Assembly: GCA_009617715.1 (NCBI GenBank)
Contig: VTFK01000115.1
Location: 1,008,071-1,072,070, forward strand
Source: Plectrocnemia conspersa
Taxonomy: Eukaryota > Arthropoda > Insecta > Trichoptera > Polycentropodidae
Direction of reading: 5' to 3'
Length of the DNA: 64,000 nucleotides
Shown: in pieces, positions 23,801 to 38,600 of the stretch
How positions within the stretch are numbered: the stretch's first letter is position 1
How the letters are laid out: each line of letters begins with the position of its first letter
Translations under genes and position numbers: made by a program
Notes under the pieces: generated by a model
The model's input: the letters and a program-made list of their open reading frames with translations, nothing else
Database searches by the model: none
What the model was told of the DNA's origin: nothing

Positions 23801-26800
23801 TAAATGAATTTCTTTCGTTAATTTTATTTGAATTTTATTATTTGTAAAGACACCTATATCCTTACGTTAAATAATTGCTAGCTGATTTTATATTATATAT
23901 TAAGATACATAAAAAAAATTATGATAATAACTGTGTACTAACATATTTTTTACTTAGTTATATAGGTTTTTGAGTACACGATAAATCCCGTAATTTTATT
24001 AATATCGGAATAATTTATAAAAGATCTTTAGCCATTCTAATTTGCTATATTTTAAATTATCAGCTATTTAAAAAATAAAACAAAAAAATAACTATAATAA
24101 GAAAATGAAAAAAATAGCAAGGAAATAAAACATGCTTTGAACTGTAAATTTAAAATCACAGTCAATATTAAGAATTAAAATATGTTATTTATATGGCATA
24201 TAACTAAGGTAGTTTAACTGATATCGTCATGTAACATATAAAATAAATATTAGATTCATAGGAGAGTGCAATAACAATTATCACATCTCAGAAGGCAAAA
24301 ATTCACGTCAAAAGCAATAAAATCGCATCGGTGGGAACGCTCGATTGACAGTATGGCAAGTCTAAAAAATGGATTTTTACAAAGTAGACCAATTTTAAAA
24401 GATTTAAATTATATGCTGTTATAAAATGACAATAAAACTTAATTTGACATATGTGCTATTTTTTTAAAAAGTCAAAAATCTTAGAGAAATGAGAAACGTA
24501 TTAATTCTAATTAAAAAATATTTTTTTGAATAGAATATAAAATTAAATTAAAATTAGTTTTGCTTGTAATAAATTCTAGAGAAAAAAATGAAAAAGTTTA
24601 AAATGTTTTATTAAAGAATAAAAACTTTTTTATACACTTATATACAGAAATCTACCTATTTTTTTAATTGTTGCTTATTTTCATAATTTATTTTAAAGTA
24701 ATTGATTCAGGTAGGTAAAAATTACAAATATTATCTACCTTATAGAAGAGTTTCATAAAATAATAGTTGCGTAAGTAATAATAGAATATGTCGTTAAAGG
24801 GCATCGATAACTAAAACGATACTAACTAATATTATTTAGTTTATGCGATTTCAGTGCAGAAGTGGTTATAGCCATAATAAATGATTTAGGTTTATGAGTG
24901 TCGACGATATTTAGTGCTGTAAGGATGACCATTGGAATTATGTTAATTTTAATGATCAAAAACTTTTTAATAAATTAAATTTGCAGTGATGACACATAAG
25001 ATCTTTAGAGAAGACTTTTTATTAATTATCTTTTAATTTAAACTATTTATATTTTTTAACATTTTGGGTTTTATGAAAACGTTATTAAATCTTAAACTAA
25101 AAAACTATTTTATAATCATAAAATTACTAATAAAGATTCGATTCTGCTCTTAACAAATTGTTTTAAGTCAGTAATAATTCTAGAATAACTATGAATGCTA
25201 TAATTAGTTATGTAAATGATTTGTTTATTTATCCTTACAACCTAATTTAAAGAGTAAGCTAAATTTTCATATATGGCCCTTCCTGAGGGAGATTTAGTGC
25301 TCGCTCACTTCTGCTACCAATGCCAATTACTGATTGGGTGTGATGTCGGAACAGGTGTGAAGGCTAGAAAACTAAGTGCTATGCTGTATAACATAACAGC
25401 GCTTGCCAATTAAAAAATATAGCAAAGTGCTGTCCTCATAATTGTTTAATCTGGTTATTTATTGAAACTGGTCGGCTTAAAGATATATCTAATAATCGAC
25501 AATAATACTTTGAGACCTGCTGGCGTGTCGTAAATCTGAGTTTTTGTTGCAAACTATTTTAAAATATATTTGACTACTACTCGTTTCATGCCGAAAATTA
25601 CTTCATATAAACTTTACGAGATATAAACTTTTATAGCAATCTCCCTTAAAGTAATTCCACCGTTACTAAGCATACTTTTAAACACAATCTTGATTATCAA
25701 ACACAAACAACACTTTCGATATGACTTACAATCTACAAACGCATTACAGACAGTGATATCAACTTAATTTATTTAATAAAAGATTAGCGCAAACGAAAAC
25801 ATAAAACATGTAATTTTCGTACACGCAATAAACCGCTAGATAAGCTAGGGCCGGAACTTCTTAACCATAGTGCTTCTTATTTCTAGTGTAACATATCAAT
25901 AATTAGGTATTAATAGAGAGAGCAGTAGCTGGTTGTTGTATTGAAATAGCAATAATTAATTATTACGTTTTATTAGAATAGTATTCAACCTCATATTCAG
26001 TCATGTCGTAAACATCATCAGCAATAATTCACCTGCGTTCGAGACTATTCATAGTAATTGTGTCAGCGTCTTCGGTTGATACGTCACACATGAGGTCAGA
26101 CGAAGAAGACCTCTCGGTGTCTGCCACTTTCAACAGATACGCATTGATTGATCATCGAGATTAGCAACGGGAGATGTTCATCGGTGGACACACAAAGTGG
26201 AATACTTTAGAGAGCAATCGACGTTATTGTGAAGCGAAACGGTATTGCGAAACGGCAAAAGATGTAAATAACATAAAAGATCGTAATTGCGACCGGTTGA
26301 TGTAACACCTCTTTATCCGTAAATGCAGACCCATTATTTCCACTTCTTGGCCTTTTCACGACTATCATCCATTTGCATCATCGCAACGCCGCAGATCAAA
26401 CACCCAGACTAGTTGATGAATTAATTTCGACGTAGTTCATACTTTGTATTGTGAATGTTATTGCTATTGAATTGAATGATTTTTACTGCCGGAAATAATA
26501 AACATATATATAAAAATTACCTATGTATATTTATTTATTTATTGAAAATTAAAAATCAATGACGACCCAAATAGCATACGCAATTTCTCCAAGAGTTTCA
26601 TTAAAAGTTTGTCGAATTGACTCTCTAAACTTTTATTATAATATCTTATAGAAGCTTGGACGAATTAGAAAAACAATTATTTAAACCAATTAAGTGGTAT
26701 TGTCAACTCCACCACTCTAATTTACGCCTTATCTAATATAGCGTGAGTATACTAAGCCATTGTGGTTGCATCCCTATTAACACAAAAATATCATAGATAA

Positions 26801-28618
26801 TAATAACTATTTAATAAACAAAAATATACCTTATGTTTTGACAAAACTACAATACATCGTACAAGTACAATCCTTAGTGCTTCATGGTAACAAATGGTTA
26901 TAAAAGTTCTGGATTTTGATGTTTGACGTATGTGACGTATCAACTAATATGGCGATTTTTCTCGAGGAGTTATGTTTGAAAGGCCTGTAATGATTAATTT
27001 GGGACATTCCCTCAAACAATATTATTAAATCCAAGCAGGAAACTCTCATTAGCTTCTGTAATATACAAACGTGATAATATACAAAACAACAAATTAGAAA
27101 GTCTAAACATAAATTTGATTAGAAAATACTTGAACAATGTTTTTTAGATACATATACTATTTTTGTTTCCCACAAAACTCATATAAAGTATGCTGAGATA
27201 TGATAACATCAAGTCGCATCGACGTGTGTACTGAAGAAAGCACTACTTTAAATGCTGGTCAGAAATATTCTTAATTCAGAGATTCTAAAAGAATTTTTTT
27301 ATATTTATTTTTTGGTTTTTTCGTCTGTGCTGTATACATTTGCGTAAAGCTGTTATGTCATGCATATGTATTTAACATACTAAGTAAGTGTTTCGCTGGT
27401 CCTTCGATCCATGGTAAGACGCCCCTCCCACGCGGATCAAAGTCACACGCGTAAACCCTCAACATCTTCTCGAGGGGTAGTTTAAATGAGAATTTATTTA
27501 AGAGACATCTCTTGTGTACCGTAGCAACTATTTATTTGCAAGTAAAACATTTATCTTATAAATAAAGAATATGGGTAACTATTTAATTCATCTAAAAATA
27601 AAATTCTTGCTAATATTATATATGTATTATATTTTAATTAACATTTATAGATAACATTTATTAATTCACTCCAGCCATTTCTAAAAGTCGAATAAATATA
27701 ATATACATATGTGTATGGATTATATTTCTACATAAATATGTAATGTTTCTAAAATTAAATGTGTATTAATGTAATACACCATAATTAATTAACATAGGCC
27801 ATTTACATATTATATTTTAAACTATTTCACAATCAATATTGTCCATATATTTATTTATAAGACTGACAAAAAATATTCTAATAATGGCCAACACCTTTAA
27901 ATTGATTTCTTTCTTCATAACACTTTTTACACTTGGTGTAAATAAATCACAGATAATTATCTCATTCTTTATATTATTGTGTTAATCTAAGTGACATAAG
28001 TACAACTTGCATTTCGATTACATTCAATATTATGAGGGGTTAATTAAATTAGAGCCATGGATAATAAATGAAATAGGTATATATATATACTCTTAAAATA
28101 CTAACAAGTAGATTATTATTAAAAATATACATTTGCACATTTGGAAAATATATACAAAAGTTTTTTTAGCAGTTGTTTATAAATGTATTATAGAAATAGG
28201 ATTTTTTTATAGAATGTAGGTTATGTATTATAGATATGACAATATTCTTAATAGTTGATACTGTTGCTTAAAAAATAGACATTCATTATCTACGTGTACA
28301 TATTTGAACACTTTACGTTTTTAGGTAATTTTAATCCACATTACACTTCATTCAACAACTATAACATAATCAGTTTTTTATTAAACATATTAAAAGCTTA
28401 TATATAATAAATATACATGGTATTGTATACATAATTAAAAATATGCATTATTAGTTATATAATTCATACGATAAACCTAAATAAAATTGAAATCATGATT
28501 GACTAGAAAAAAAAAGTAAGAGTGTATCATGAAAATAATATATTTTGAGCAATTATAGTAGAATATCTTTGGTTATATTTTAATATTTATTTTAAATTTC
28601 ATAATTTACCATCTTCAT
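20860..28618. other. Long AT-rich intergenic region
   Basis: No convincing exon. Noted items: a dispersed-repeat copy at 21393-21541 (shared with 938-1085), a TAT-triplet microsatellite at 22870-22890, a MITE family-1 copy at 24256-24360, and GC-richer patches without recognisable coding at 23040-23280, 26030-26480 and 27400-27480. Minus-strand AATAAA-type polyadenylation signals for the adenylate cyclase lie just below its stop (around 28587). Confidence 0.45.
24256..24360. mobile_element. MITE family-1 fragment
   Basis: Contains CATAGGAGAGTGCAATAACA, then TCACATCTCAGAAGGCAAAA, then GCAATAAAATCGCATCGG and GGGAACGCTCGATTGACA. The same order of blocks occurs at 29940-30230 and, inverted, at 40615-40855. 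Confidence 0.5.
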
Positions 28619-29690
28619 CTACTTATCATCAAACTGAGTCTTCACAAAATATGTTTTCAGAGTGCCTTTTCCTTTCACGTAGGTCGGACCTCTACATTCA
28701 CATGCATAACCAGCACCCATTAGTATCCTATAATATGAAAGTGTTACATAAACTTATATAAACTATATAGTTAATAAAACCCAAAATAAATACTTTGCGG
28801 TATCTTCGGTAACTTGTATACGGCCCATTGCTCCACACGAGTCCATTCTGGAAGCGACGTTGACCGTATTGCCCCAGATATCATATTGTGGCTTTTGAGC
28901 TCCAACAACGCCGGCTATCACTGGTCCATGATTGAGTCCTATTCTCAATTTAAACCTTTGAAAACTGTCTCGGTTAATCTGATCTAGTATCATCATCAAC
29001 GCTATTCCAAAATCTACCAAGATGGTTATCATATGTTCTTGTTTCCGTGCAGCATCCTAAAACATAACAATATAATAGTTATTTCATATTAAAAATATAC
29101 ATTTAACATTACTTTATTGTAATACATAAGTAAATTATCTTATTATATAACTACCTGTGCTTCATCCTACAAGCGGTGAATACATAAACATAATAAATTA
29201 ATGATTATTACTTCACAATTTAGATTAGCACAAAGCAATATTTACCCCAGATTGGTCTTCCTTTCCAGGCCGTAAGCCCGAAGCCAGCATATAAGTACTT
29301 CCGATAGTTTTAATTTTTTCAATGCAGCTATACTTTGGCTTCAAAAGTAACTGTTGAGGAGATGGTTTAATATTTTTATTACTTTATCTGATGTTATTCA
29401 TAATACTACCTTATCAAAATCACATATGATTTCATTCAATAGTCTCAAACATTCCAATCCTTGCTTGTTAACATCAGTTTCATCATAAAATTCTTTATAG
29501 TTGGGTATAGATGCAAACATTACAGCTATACATGAGTATCTTTCATGATATAATTCTGTCTGAAATTGTAATAATAATCGTAAAAATAAAGAATTAGCCC
29601 TAAGTAATCTATATTTAGACTTACCTGACTAGTTTTAGCCAGTAAGAAATGTTCAGCTACATGAGCCGGTAAAATATTCTCCAATAATAT
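28619..29690 (-). CDS. Ac76E: Adenylate cyclase C2 catalytic half and C-terminus (6 exons)
   Basis: Exons 29690-29625 ([20 protein letters not shown]), 29559-29410 ([19 protein letters not shown]), 29350-29246 ([20 protein letters not shown]), microexon 29166-29155 (DEAQ), 29056-28794 ([37 protein letters not shown]) and 28727-28619 ([20 protein letters not shown], ending FDDK). The base-contacting Lys and Asp, the transition-state Asn/Arg pair and the C-terminal Lys of [11 protein letters not shown] are all present. All internal introns are under 110 bp. The stop TAG is at 28621-28619. Confidence 0.92.
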
Positions 29691-32600
29691 CTAAAACAAA
29701 TATATTAAAATATAATATATACAGACTTATGATATTCAGATATTAATAAAATTCATGTTATTCTATTCTTATAATACATTTTATTAAGATATAATAACAT
29801 AAATAACAGAGGCGTCATTTCAACTTTTTTCAGGGAGGGGCAGCCAGTGAGTGATATTTTTTAATATTTTCATTTCTTTAAGATTCATAATATTTCATTA
29901 AATTACATGCATTTTGCTAGGCAAATTCAAGAGGGTCCCTATTTAGATTCCACGCCAAATGCAATAAAATCGTGCAGTCGTAATGGAAACGCTCGGTTAT
30001 CTAGCGACAATATTACGGCTCAAAATAAGTGAGTATCGAATGAAGCACTTCTAAACCGAATTTTGATCAATAGGAGAGCGCATAAAACAATTATCTCTTC
30101 TCAGAAACCAAAAATTCAAGTCAAAATTTTGATCAATAGGAGAGCGCATAAAACAATTGTGAATTTATGACTTTTGAGTAATGATAATTGTTTTTGCACC
30201 CTCCTATTGACCAAAATTCGGTTTAAATATACTTTGGCAATACCAATGTCCTAGTAGGTATCATAAGTCCGTATGGAGCAATATGGAGCAATAAGCGAGA
30301 TCTATCTGTACATTTTCCATTTTACCCTAAGAGATGAGTTGGCTAAGTTTGTATTTTGGATTTAACCTAACGAAAGTTCTAAGACTATACTTGGTTTTAG
30401 AACTTTCATTAGGTTAAGTTTGGGTATGAACAGCAGATGTTTCGCCACTTGAAAATTAGTTTCTGAAACATTTTAGAGCAGCATATTAGTGTATATTAGT
30501 TAAATTATATTTTCGGCAGTAGAAATATATATCTACTGGTAAAAATGTATATGGACTTTCATTAGTGAAATAATAACTTCATTGAAAAATAGATATTTAC
30601 TGCAACTTTTATACATCGCATGTAAATAAATTATGATAAATATGTAAATATATATATTACTACATATGCAAAATTTGAAATCATATAATTTTACTAGCAC
30701 CTGCCAGATAAATTATATTTTCACTGATAAAAATATATATCTACTAGTGAAAATATATTCCGATATGATTTCACTAAGATGATATATTTGAAAAAATATT
30801 TTTGCGATAGGTTCAAGACTTTTTGTTACATATTTTTAATGGATTACCCGAGAATTTCTGGTATATTTCCATTTTCTTAAGATTTATAGTATTTTATTGA
30901 ATGACATGAATTTTTCTGGGAAATTTAAGAGAGGGTAAATGCCCTCACCTGCCTCCCCCCTTCCTTCGTGGTTAATAACTTACAATATATTAAACCGATT
31001 TGTTTAATTACTAGAGCCGCTTATAAAATTTCTTAAAGAAAAGAACAAATCGTACCCACAACTCGAAGATAATGACTGGTTAGGAGAAACATTTGCAAAT
31101 TTTGAACTCCTTGCAACTTTTTCAGAATAAAATGAAGGCGTGAAAATTTCCTCCTATGAGAGAAAATAAAACATAAAAGCAACAATCCACGAAAACTCAT
31201 CAAAAACTCAACCCGGACTTAGTTATGCTGACGCGGGCAAAAACATAATAAATGAGAATATAAAGGATAACACACCAAAAGACTAACTGACGATGAATAA
31301 ATTTGAAGACATGATGACAAAGCTAATGAAAGCTAATGGAAATGAGACTCAATGCTAAATCTTTTAACACTGGTTATATCTAAGCTTAAATTAATGTCTG
31401 CTTATTTTTTGAAAATAGCATTTTGCAACGCCAATGGTCTGACACAACATAGCCAAGAAGTAAACACTTTTATAAAAAAAATAATAAAATAGACATTGTG
31501 CTTATATGTAAGTTAAACTCATATTACAAATAAATTGTTTTTAAAATGCCCGACTACGCTATACATGACACAAAACATTCGGACGATACTGCTCACAGAG
31601 GAACCACAGTAATAATATAAAAATCAATCAAGCACCACGAATTGTGTGAATATCGATACGAACAAATACAAGCCACAACAAGTTAGTTCATAATCATCAA
31701 TTTGGTTTTCTTAGCTAATTCCAAACTCATCAATTTAATAATTAATTCACTTAATTAATTTAATTTAAAAAAATATTAAATATTTTTTTTTATAAAAAAA
31801 ATATTAAATAATTCATTTTCATGGTTTGATTCCCATAAAAAAAATAATATTGCGGCTCTTTAGTCTTTGAGATTCTTGAATGTGGCTTATATTAGCTTGA
31901 AGTTTGGCTACCCTTATTATAAATATTCAACTCTCCTTAAAAAGTGCAGTAAATATGTTTTTAAATTGCAGTTATTCTAGCTGTTTTTAAGCAATGCATG
32001 TGTGTTCATTTGAAAGAGCTCATGAAATTAAATCTCTTTTAGTAAGTGAAAAATAAATGGTAATAGCTGGGCAATAGTTAAATACCTTTAAAATTTACCT
32101 CGCAACTCAAGAAATGTATATACAATCGCTATTATTGTCATTACTTCCTTTTATTTTTATACAATTTAAAAAAAAAAATTATTGGTAAAATTGATATGAT
32201 ATGGTAAAACTTATCAGTTATCAGAATCTACTTAATTATTATTCATAAAAACTTTAGGGTTAAAAATATGCTAATAATGAAAATACTTTCTTAGAAAACC
32301 TATTATCCATTTCATTGTGAAAACATAAAATATATAAACCTCATGATAAAATAATTAATTAATATATTATAGTTAAATATATTTTTTTTCTATAGTTAAA
32401 AATCTATATACATTGGCAATTTTATACAAAAAACAATAAGGGTCTAATATATCACGTATATTTATATTAAAGCTATGTATTGATCAGTCAAAATAATTGG
32501 TGTTCTTAAATATGCACCTTTTTAGAAAGACATCTATATGAAGTAAGTACAGGTAAAGAAATGTACGACAGACTTATTCGTCAAAAGTGGACTAATAAAA

Positions 32601-35600
32601 TGCTTTTGTTAAATGCTGCCTAACCACTGTGATTTCTATATAGATATATACATATATAAGAGTTAATACCATATTTTTTGATAAATATATCATTTGAGAT
32701 GTTATTGCTTTGAAGTTTATATTTATGAAAATAATCTTACTTTATTTATTCCTCTCATCGTTTCGACTTCTTCTTGCTCAATCTTTAATTTTGTCTTCCA
32801 CAAAAAGTCTGTTCTAGAAGTGAATTCTATTTGACGATCCAAAATATGCAGAATGACAACCAATATTGCCAATAGTAGGCAAGCTTTAACTCCAAATGGC
32901 AGAAGACTGAAACTATATGATCAAAATTATTAATGCGTTCGGTTAAAATTAAGAATAAAAAATAATCTTACTTATCTTCGTAGCTGTGTATGTCATGATA
33001 TTGTTTGAACACATCCAAAGTACTGAACAGAGTGACGTGAAATACTAACGAAGCGACCATCAAGAACAGTTTGAGAAGAAAACCGACTTGCAGAAATACG
33101 GAGATTGCCGTCAATGTCAAAGCTGAACTATATAGGTAGCTCTGAAAGTTGATAGATTATTTTAGTTATAATATATGGCATATATATATTATTATAGTGT
33201 AACTGTATTAATTTGAACTTTTTTATTTTTACATTTTTTTATTGTAAACTTTGAATGTAGTTTTTAAAGACAATAGAAAATACAAAAAAATATAAATTCG
33301 GGTGAGATTTGAACCTAGGACTTTAAATTGATAAGCAATTGCTCTCAGCTGTGTTCCATCTACTAAAAAAATTTAATTAATTTTATATATAGTTAACAAA
33401 GATAGATTGAAAAACAGAAACAGTGACAGTATAATGAAAGTATATCAGTTGATAATATCAATCCTAACCGGTACGGATTCAATCAGTGATTTTTCATATT
33501 GAAGTGGTTTTACGTCAGGTTTTTCATATTCTAAAGTTGAGTTTGAATCAATCGACGTTGGCGAATCATCTTCAAACGATACCTAAAAATATATTATATT
33601 TATTATTACATAAATTATTATTTATATTACAAATATTATATGTAATATACCAGATTTATAACTGCACATGTAGATATAAGAATAACAGATATCAAAAAAA
33701 TTGCAGTTCTTATACATCGACTAGCGGAAACAATCTAAAATTGTATCATCATTAGTTTTTTACTAAGTTTTTGATTAATTTTAATTTTTGATTACTTGTC
33801 CAGGTTTTGTGCAGTTATCGCCGTAATCATTGTTGGATACATGTGGTGCTTCAGTGTCTAAATTTATATCATCGCTATGCTGATGCGTTTGGCCCCCGTC
33901 TAACCAACACAGATAGAGAAATATACCCAACATTAACAAAGTGGGTCCGAACGATCCGTACATGACGACGCCCCTGTTTTCATAACCAAAATAATTACAT
34001 TTTCATCTATTTTAGAAAAATATGATTTACCATTACCTCGGCACAGTTAGTAACTGAATTACGGACAAAGCAAAAAATATGGCTGCCGCACATCCAATAT
34101 AATTGCGGAACTGGAAATCGGCTTGACTTCTGTATTGACGTTCATGCGTATTCTGGTTGAACCATAACGCAATGGGATTCAAGTCTTCGGAATGAAACCT
34201 AGAATGATATAAAAATAAATTAATATTGAATAAAATCAATAACTAAAGAACACATACCTGCAGTCCCAACATGAGTTATTGTTCGGCATCAGGTTTGATT
34301 CGATCATTGCGATACTCTGAAATTATATTGTTATAGTATTTAAGTCTTAATTGAAAAATATTATTTATGGGATAATTACAGTGATTCCAATATTTTTGGC
34401 TAACGTCGAATCTGTGATGTTGGCAAATGGCTTATCAGCACCCCAACATTCAACGTATTTAGTCATCTTGCTTGAAGGCCGAGATCTACTTGGAATTGAG
34501 CCAGGTGTTGCTAAAAAATGAAGTTAATGAGTCTTGAAATTATCCTATTTATATATTTATCATTTATACATAAACATAGTCCAAGAAATGTAAATATAAT
34601 ATACAATATTTAATTCTATTTTTTATTTTTGTAGATTAATTATAAATATGCAACTAATAATTGATATATTCGGTAAATAAAAATATAACGTGTCGTTTAT
34701 GAAATTTTTATTTAAAATAATTATATGGTTACGAACTCAGATTAATTGAATTTTAAAAGGTTTGAAACTTAAGTAAATCCTATAAAAAATCCTAAATATT
34801 TATTTGTCTGACTAGATATTATTTTTTTAACATTAACAATATGTAAATAATAATCAATTAACATATTTTAATTAATATGTATATTTGCTATTATCAAAAT
34901 TAATAAATTTAATATGTTTATTGAATAAAAACAGAGACATCTGTTGAACATAATTTAAACGAATCTTAATGCATTTTTAAGATTATTTATTATTAAATTT
35001 AAATATATATATTATTACAATTAGTGCTACACTTAATATGTATGTATTTATTTATTATATTAAACAAATATTGATTTGCTTATTAGGTGCCTTTACCTAA
35101 AAAAATATTGTAGCTTGATAATAGACTAGAAAACACATGTCGGTAATTAATGCAAGGTCTAGGTCAATGTTTTGGAACACGGGTCAGTTGTGATAAAGAA
35201 GTTTGTAGGTCAGAGTGGTATTAGGTAGATTATGATAGAAATACTGCTAAGTAGATTTCAGTGTAATTTAAACTACTTTAGTTTATCTACACTCTAGTTG
35301 CTCTAAGAATGTATCACAAAACACGCATAGTTATAAAAACGATCTTCCCATATGTATTACATTGCATTTACCAGCATTGTGAATTATATTTGTTCGTGCT
35401 TTTCTTTTCGTAATAGATGGTTAAGATTTTCATAAATTATATAACAGGAGTGGGGTGGCGATATTGTGACAGTTTGTGGGCTGGGAGTCTATTATAATAA
35501 TGAGAAAAAAAAAAAATGTTTTATAGTTAAACATACGTAGATACATATGTATGTATATTTAAACATACGCTAAAAATATTATATGAGATTTTATTATATA

Positions 35601-38600
35601 ATAATTCTGACTAAAATTTAAATACGTATCAAATAAAGTAACTTTTCATTACATATTTTTACTTGTACTTCGCAAAAAATGACGCATGATTTGTATAAAA
35701 TGTATTAAAAATTGCCTTCTTGCATTGAATCATTGCCAAAGACTTTATAAAATAATTATTTTTGAATCATTGATTCTGGCATTCTGTATGTTTTGTCGAC
35801 TGCAAATGTTTGAAAGTCAGAAAGAAATGTTTGCTTATCGTCATAAAACTTATTTTGTCAAGCAATGTTTTCAGTGTGTTATTTAGAAATCCCTGTCTCT
35901 TTTCTTTCTACCTGTTTTGAATGCAGCTGTAAATTAAGCAGATTTCAATCACTACTTGTTCAAGTTAAATTATTTGAAAAAATATTTTAATTAAAAGACA
36001 TTTGTTTTAGAATTCTCAAGTCATCTTTAACATTCTCGAAATATAAAAAAAAACATCACTATGCATTGTAATGGACAAATTTTTAAAAAGATTTTTTTTT
36101 GCAAAATTCGCAAGAGCGTATTAACATTCAACAATATTTTACAGCATAAACTTAGTTTGTCTTTGACTGAATAACTAGCTATCAGATAAGCCAACTAAAC
36201 AACGTTTAAATATGCTAAACACGTCAATTTGTTGTAAATTAATAGTATGTAATAAAAAAACAATTTAAAATACATAACACAAAACCCGTGCTGGATGTAA
36301 ACATTGTATAGATTAAACAGGATAATGATATAATTAAAATATTAAATATATCAAAACAATAATGTCAGAGTATTTGAATGGTTTGGTTTTACTAATCAAT
36401 AAACATAGTAAAACATGCGAAAGGTTTTCAGATTAAATTTTAGTTTTTTTTATTATTAATTATTTAAAATAATAATAATAATGTTATTACCGGTATTGTA
36501 TTCTCCATGTAAAAAACACAGCAAAGGAGCAAAGAAAATTTATTACTTATGGCCAATTAGCCATTATGGCTTACCGCCCCCAAGAATAATTATCAATATG
36601 CGTATAAAACTGAAAGTAAGATATCAAAAGAGTTCGCAAACTAAATAAAGCTTTAGGTATTAGTACTGTTTAAGAAACGGTGTCGAGAACTAGAGCCGTG
36701 AAGATGTAAAATGTTGTGGGCGTCTATCTTCGGTTGATAACGATCAACTGAAGAGACTAGTTGAATCAGAAACACGAACAGCATTTCAAGAGTTTGCGCT
36801 AAAGTTAGACGCTGGAAATGAATCAGTTCAAACATTTACGACAACAGAAGGAAGTCTACACAATTATTAAACAAACATGAAGCTTCAAATTATTCTTGCT
36901 ACAATCTTGGGAAAACCATTACAACTGATCTTCACACACCGATCAATAGAAAAGGTCTCTCATCCACACATCGCACGATTTTATTGCCTAATACACAATA
37001 CTCACAAATTGTTTAAATATTTTTCCAATTTTTTGCAGGGTAAAGTATTTAAAAACCAAGCTACTGCCAAAAGTGCATTTTAAGATTATATTAACCAAAT
37101 TTATTTTGAATACAGTCTAAGTTAAGTTGAAATTTAGTCTGAAAAATAAGATAAGTAATGTTATATTATTAAAGAAATCACCAAATAAATTTTGATTATA
37201 TACTAAAATAACTATTATTTATTTATATAATTATAATAAATATTTTTTAATGGTGTTGATCATTTACTAGGTTGGAGATTAAGCCATCAATAAGTTTGTT
37301 TGGCTTTCGAGTGTCACAGAACTTTATGGCCGAAATATACTTTGCCATATATCTACACAACCGACTTCAATCAAACTTCGCAATAGGATTATAACTAACT
37401 TATTTATGAAAAACAAAGTTAACGCACTAGGATTCAAGATGTCACAAGATTGATTGCCTTTCGTATTAACGTCAATTACACACATGAGTTACAACAATTC
37501 GTAATATGTCATATTATTTTATAATGTACTTTTTCTACACATCCAACGAATTAAAATTAAATCCTAGAGCGTTTTTACGATGCTTATAAATCATGTTTAT
37601 TTTTGACTAATACGATAACTTTTTATAATATAAGCGTTTGACGCAAATACTAATCAAACAACTCCATAATTTATCTAGCAGACCTTTCAAATAGCCACTC
37701 TTCAAAACCAACGTGCGCGATTAGTTTTTGATTGCATATGCGGGTATTTTTAGACGTTTATTAAAAATTACTCACCGACGCCCATATTGGGACTGATGGG
37801 TATGATGGATCCACTTCTACTCTTGCACTTGACACTACCGCTCTTGACTACTTCGTTGGCGATCGGAGCCACAGCAGCTTGGACAATTCCCGCCTGGATC
37901 GGGGGAAGATTATTATTTTCCAAAGCGCTCTTCAGAGATTGATCACTGACGGAACCGGCGTCGGAGTTTTGTCTTTTCTCCCCTTCGGCACTTGAAGTTT
38001 GAGGGGGTATGATACTCGAAGATTTGGGAATGCAGAAATCTGGACTCATAACGCTGCTGATTATGCTGGCTTTCCTTTCGCTCAGAAACTGTGAAGTAAC
38101 AGACAATTTTCCATTTTCAGTCCCACATCCGTATATCTGTGAATATTTATTAATAAGTTAATTACAAGTTTACATTTTTATCTCATAAAAAATATAGTAA
38201 AATTAATATTTAAGGCGCAAATATAAAATCATCGTGAAAATTGTTTTCATATACACTTAATTCCTGAATTTTAATTGAAGAGCTGTCGGGCTAATCTCGT
38301 TGCTCCCCTTCGATTCATTTTCAATTTGTCGCTTAAAACTTTCTCGTTTCTTGATTTGTAGAGATGTATGAAAGTCACCCCGAGCCACAAAAGGGTGATA
38401 AATCGTGTTTCTAAAACATCAAGATTCGGCACCTACTATTTGATATAATTCTTCACGCGTTTCTTCCGCGTTGTTTTACGGTCACATATCTCTTCTGCCC
38501 TTCGAAGTCGGCGACAAAATCCATCGACTCTAAAACCCAGGTCAATGTGGTCACAGAAGCGCATAAAATAACTTATTATTATTAACAAACAATATGATTT

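Larger units (their letters stand above)
29691..32740. other. Adenylate cyclase intron loaded with mobile elements
   Basis: This 3.05-kb intron between the membrane cassette and C2 holds a GACGTCATTT-type repeat (29808-29850), a MITE family-1 array (29940-30230), a MITE family-2 copy (30395-30790), a Jockey-like LINE fragment (31190-31690) and otherwise AT-rich sequence. Confidence 0.6.
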
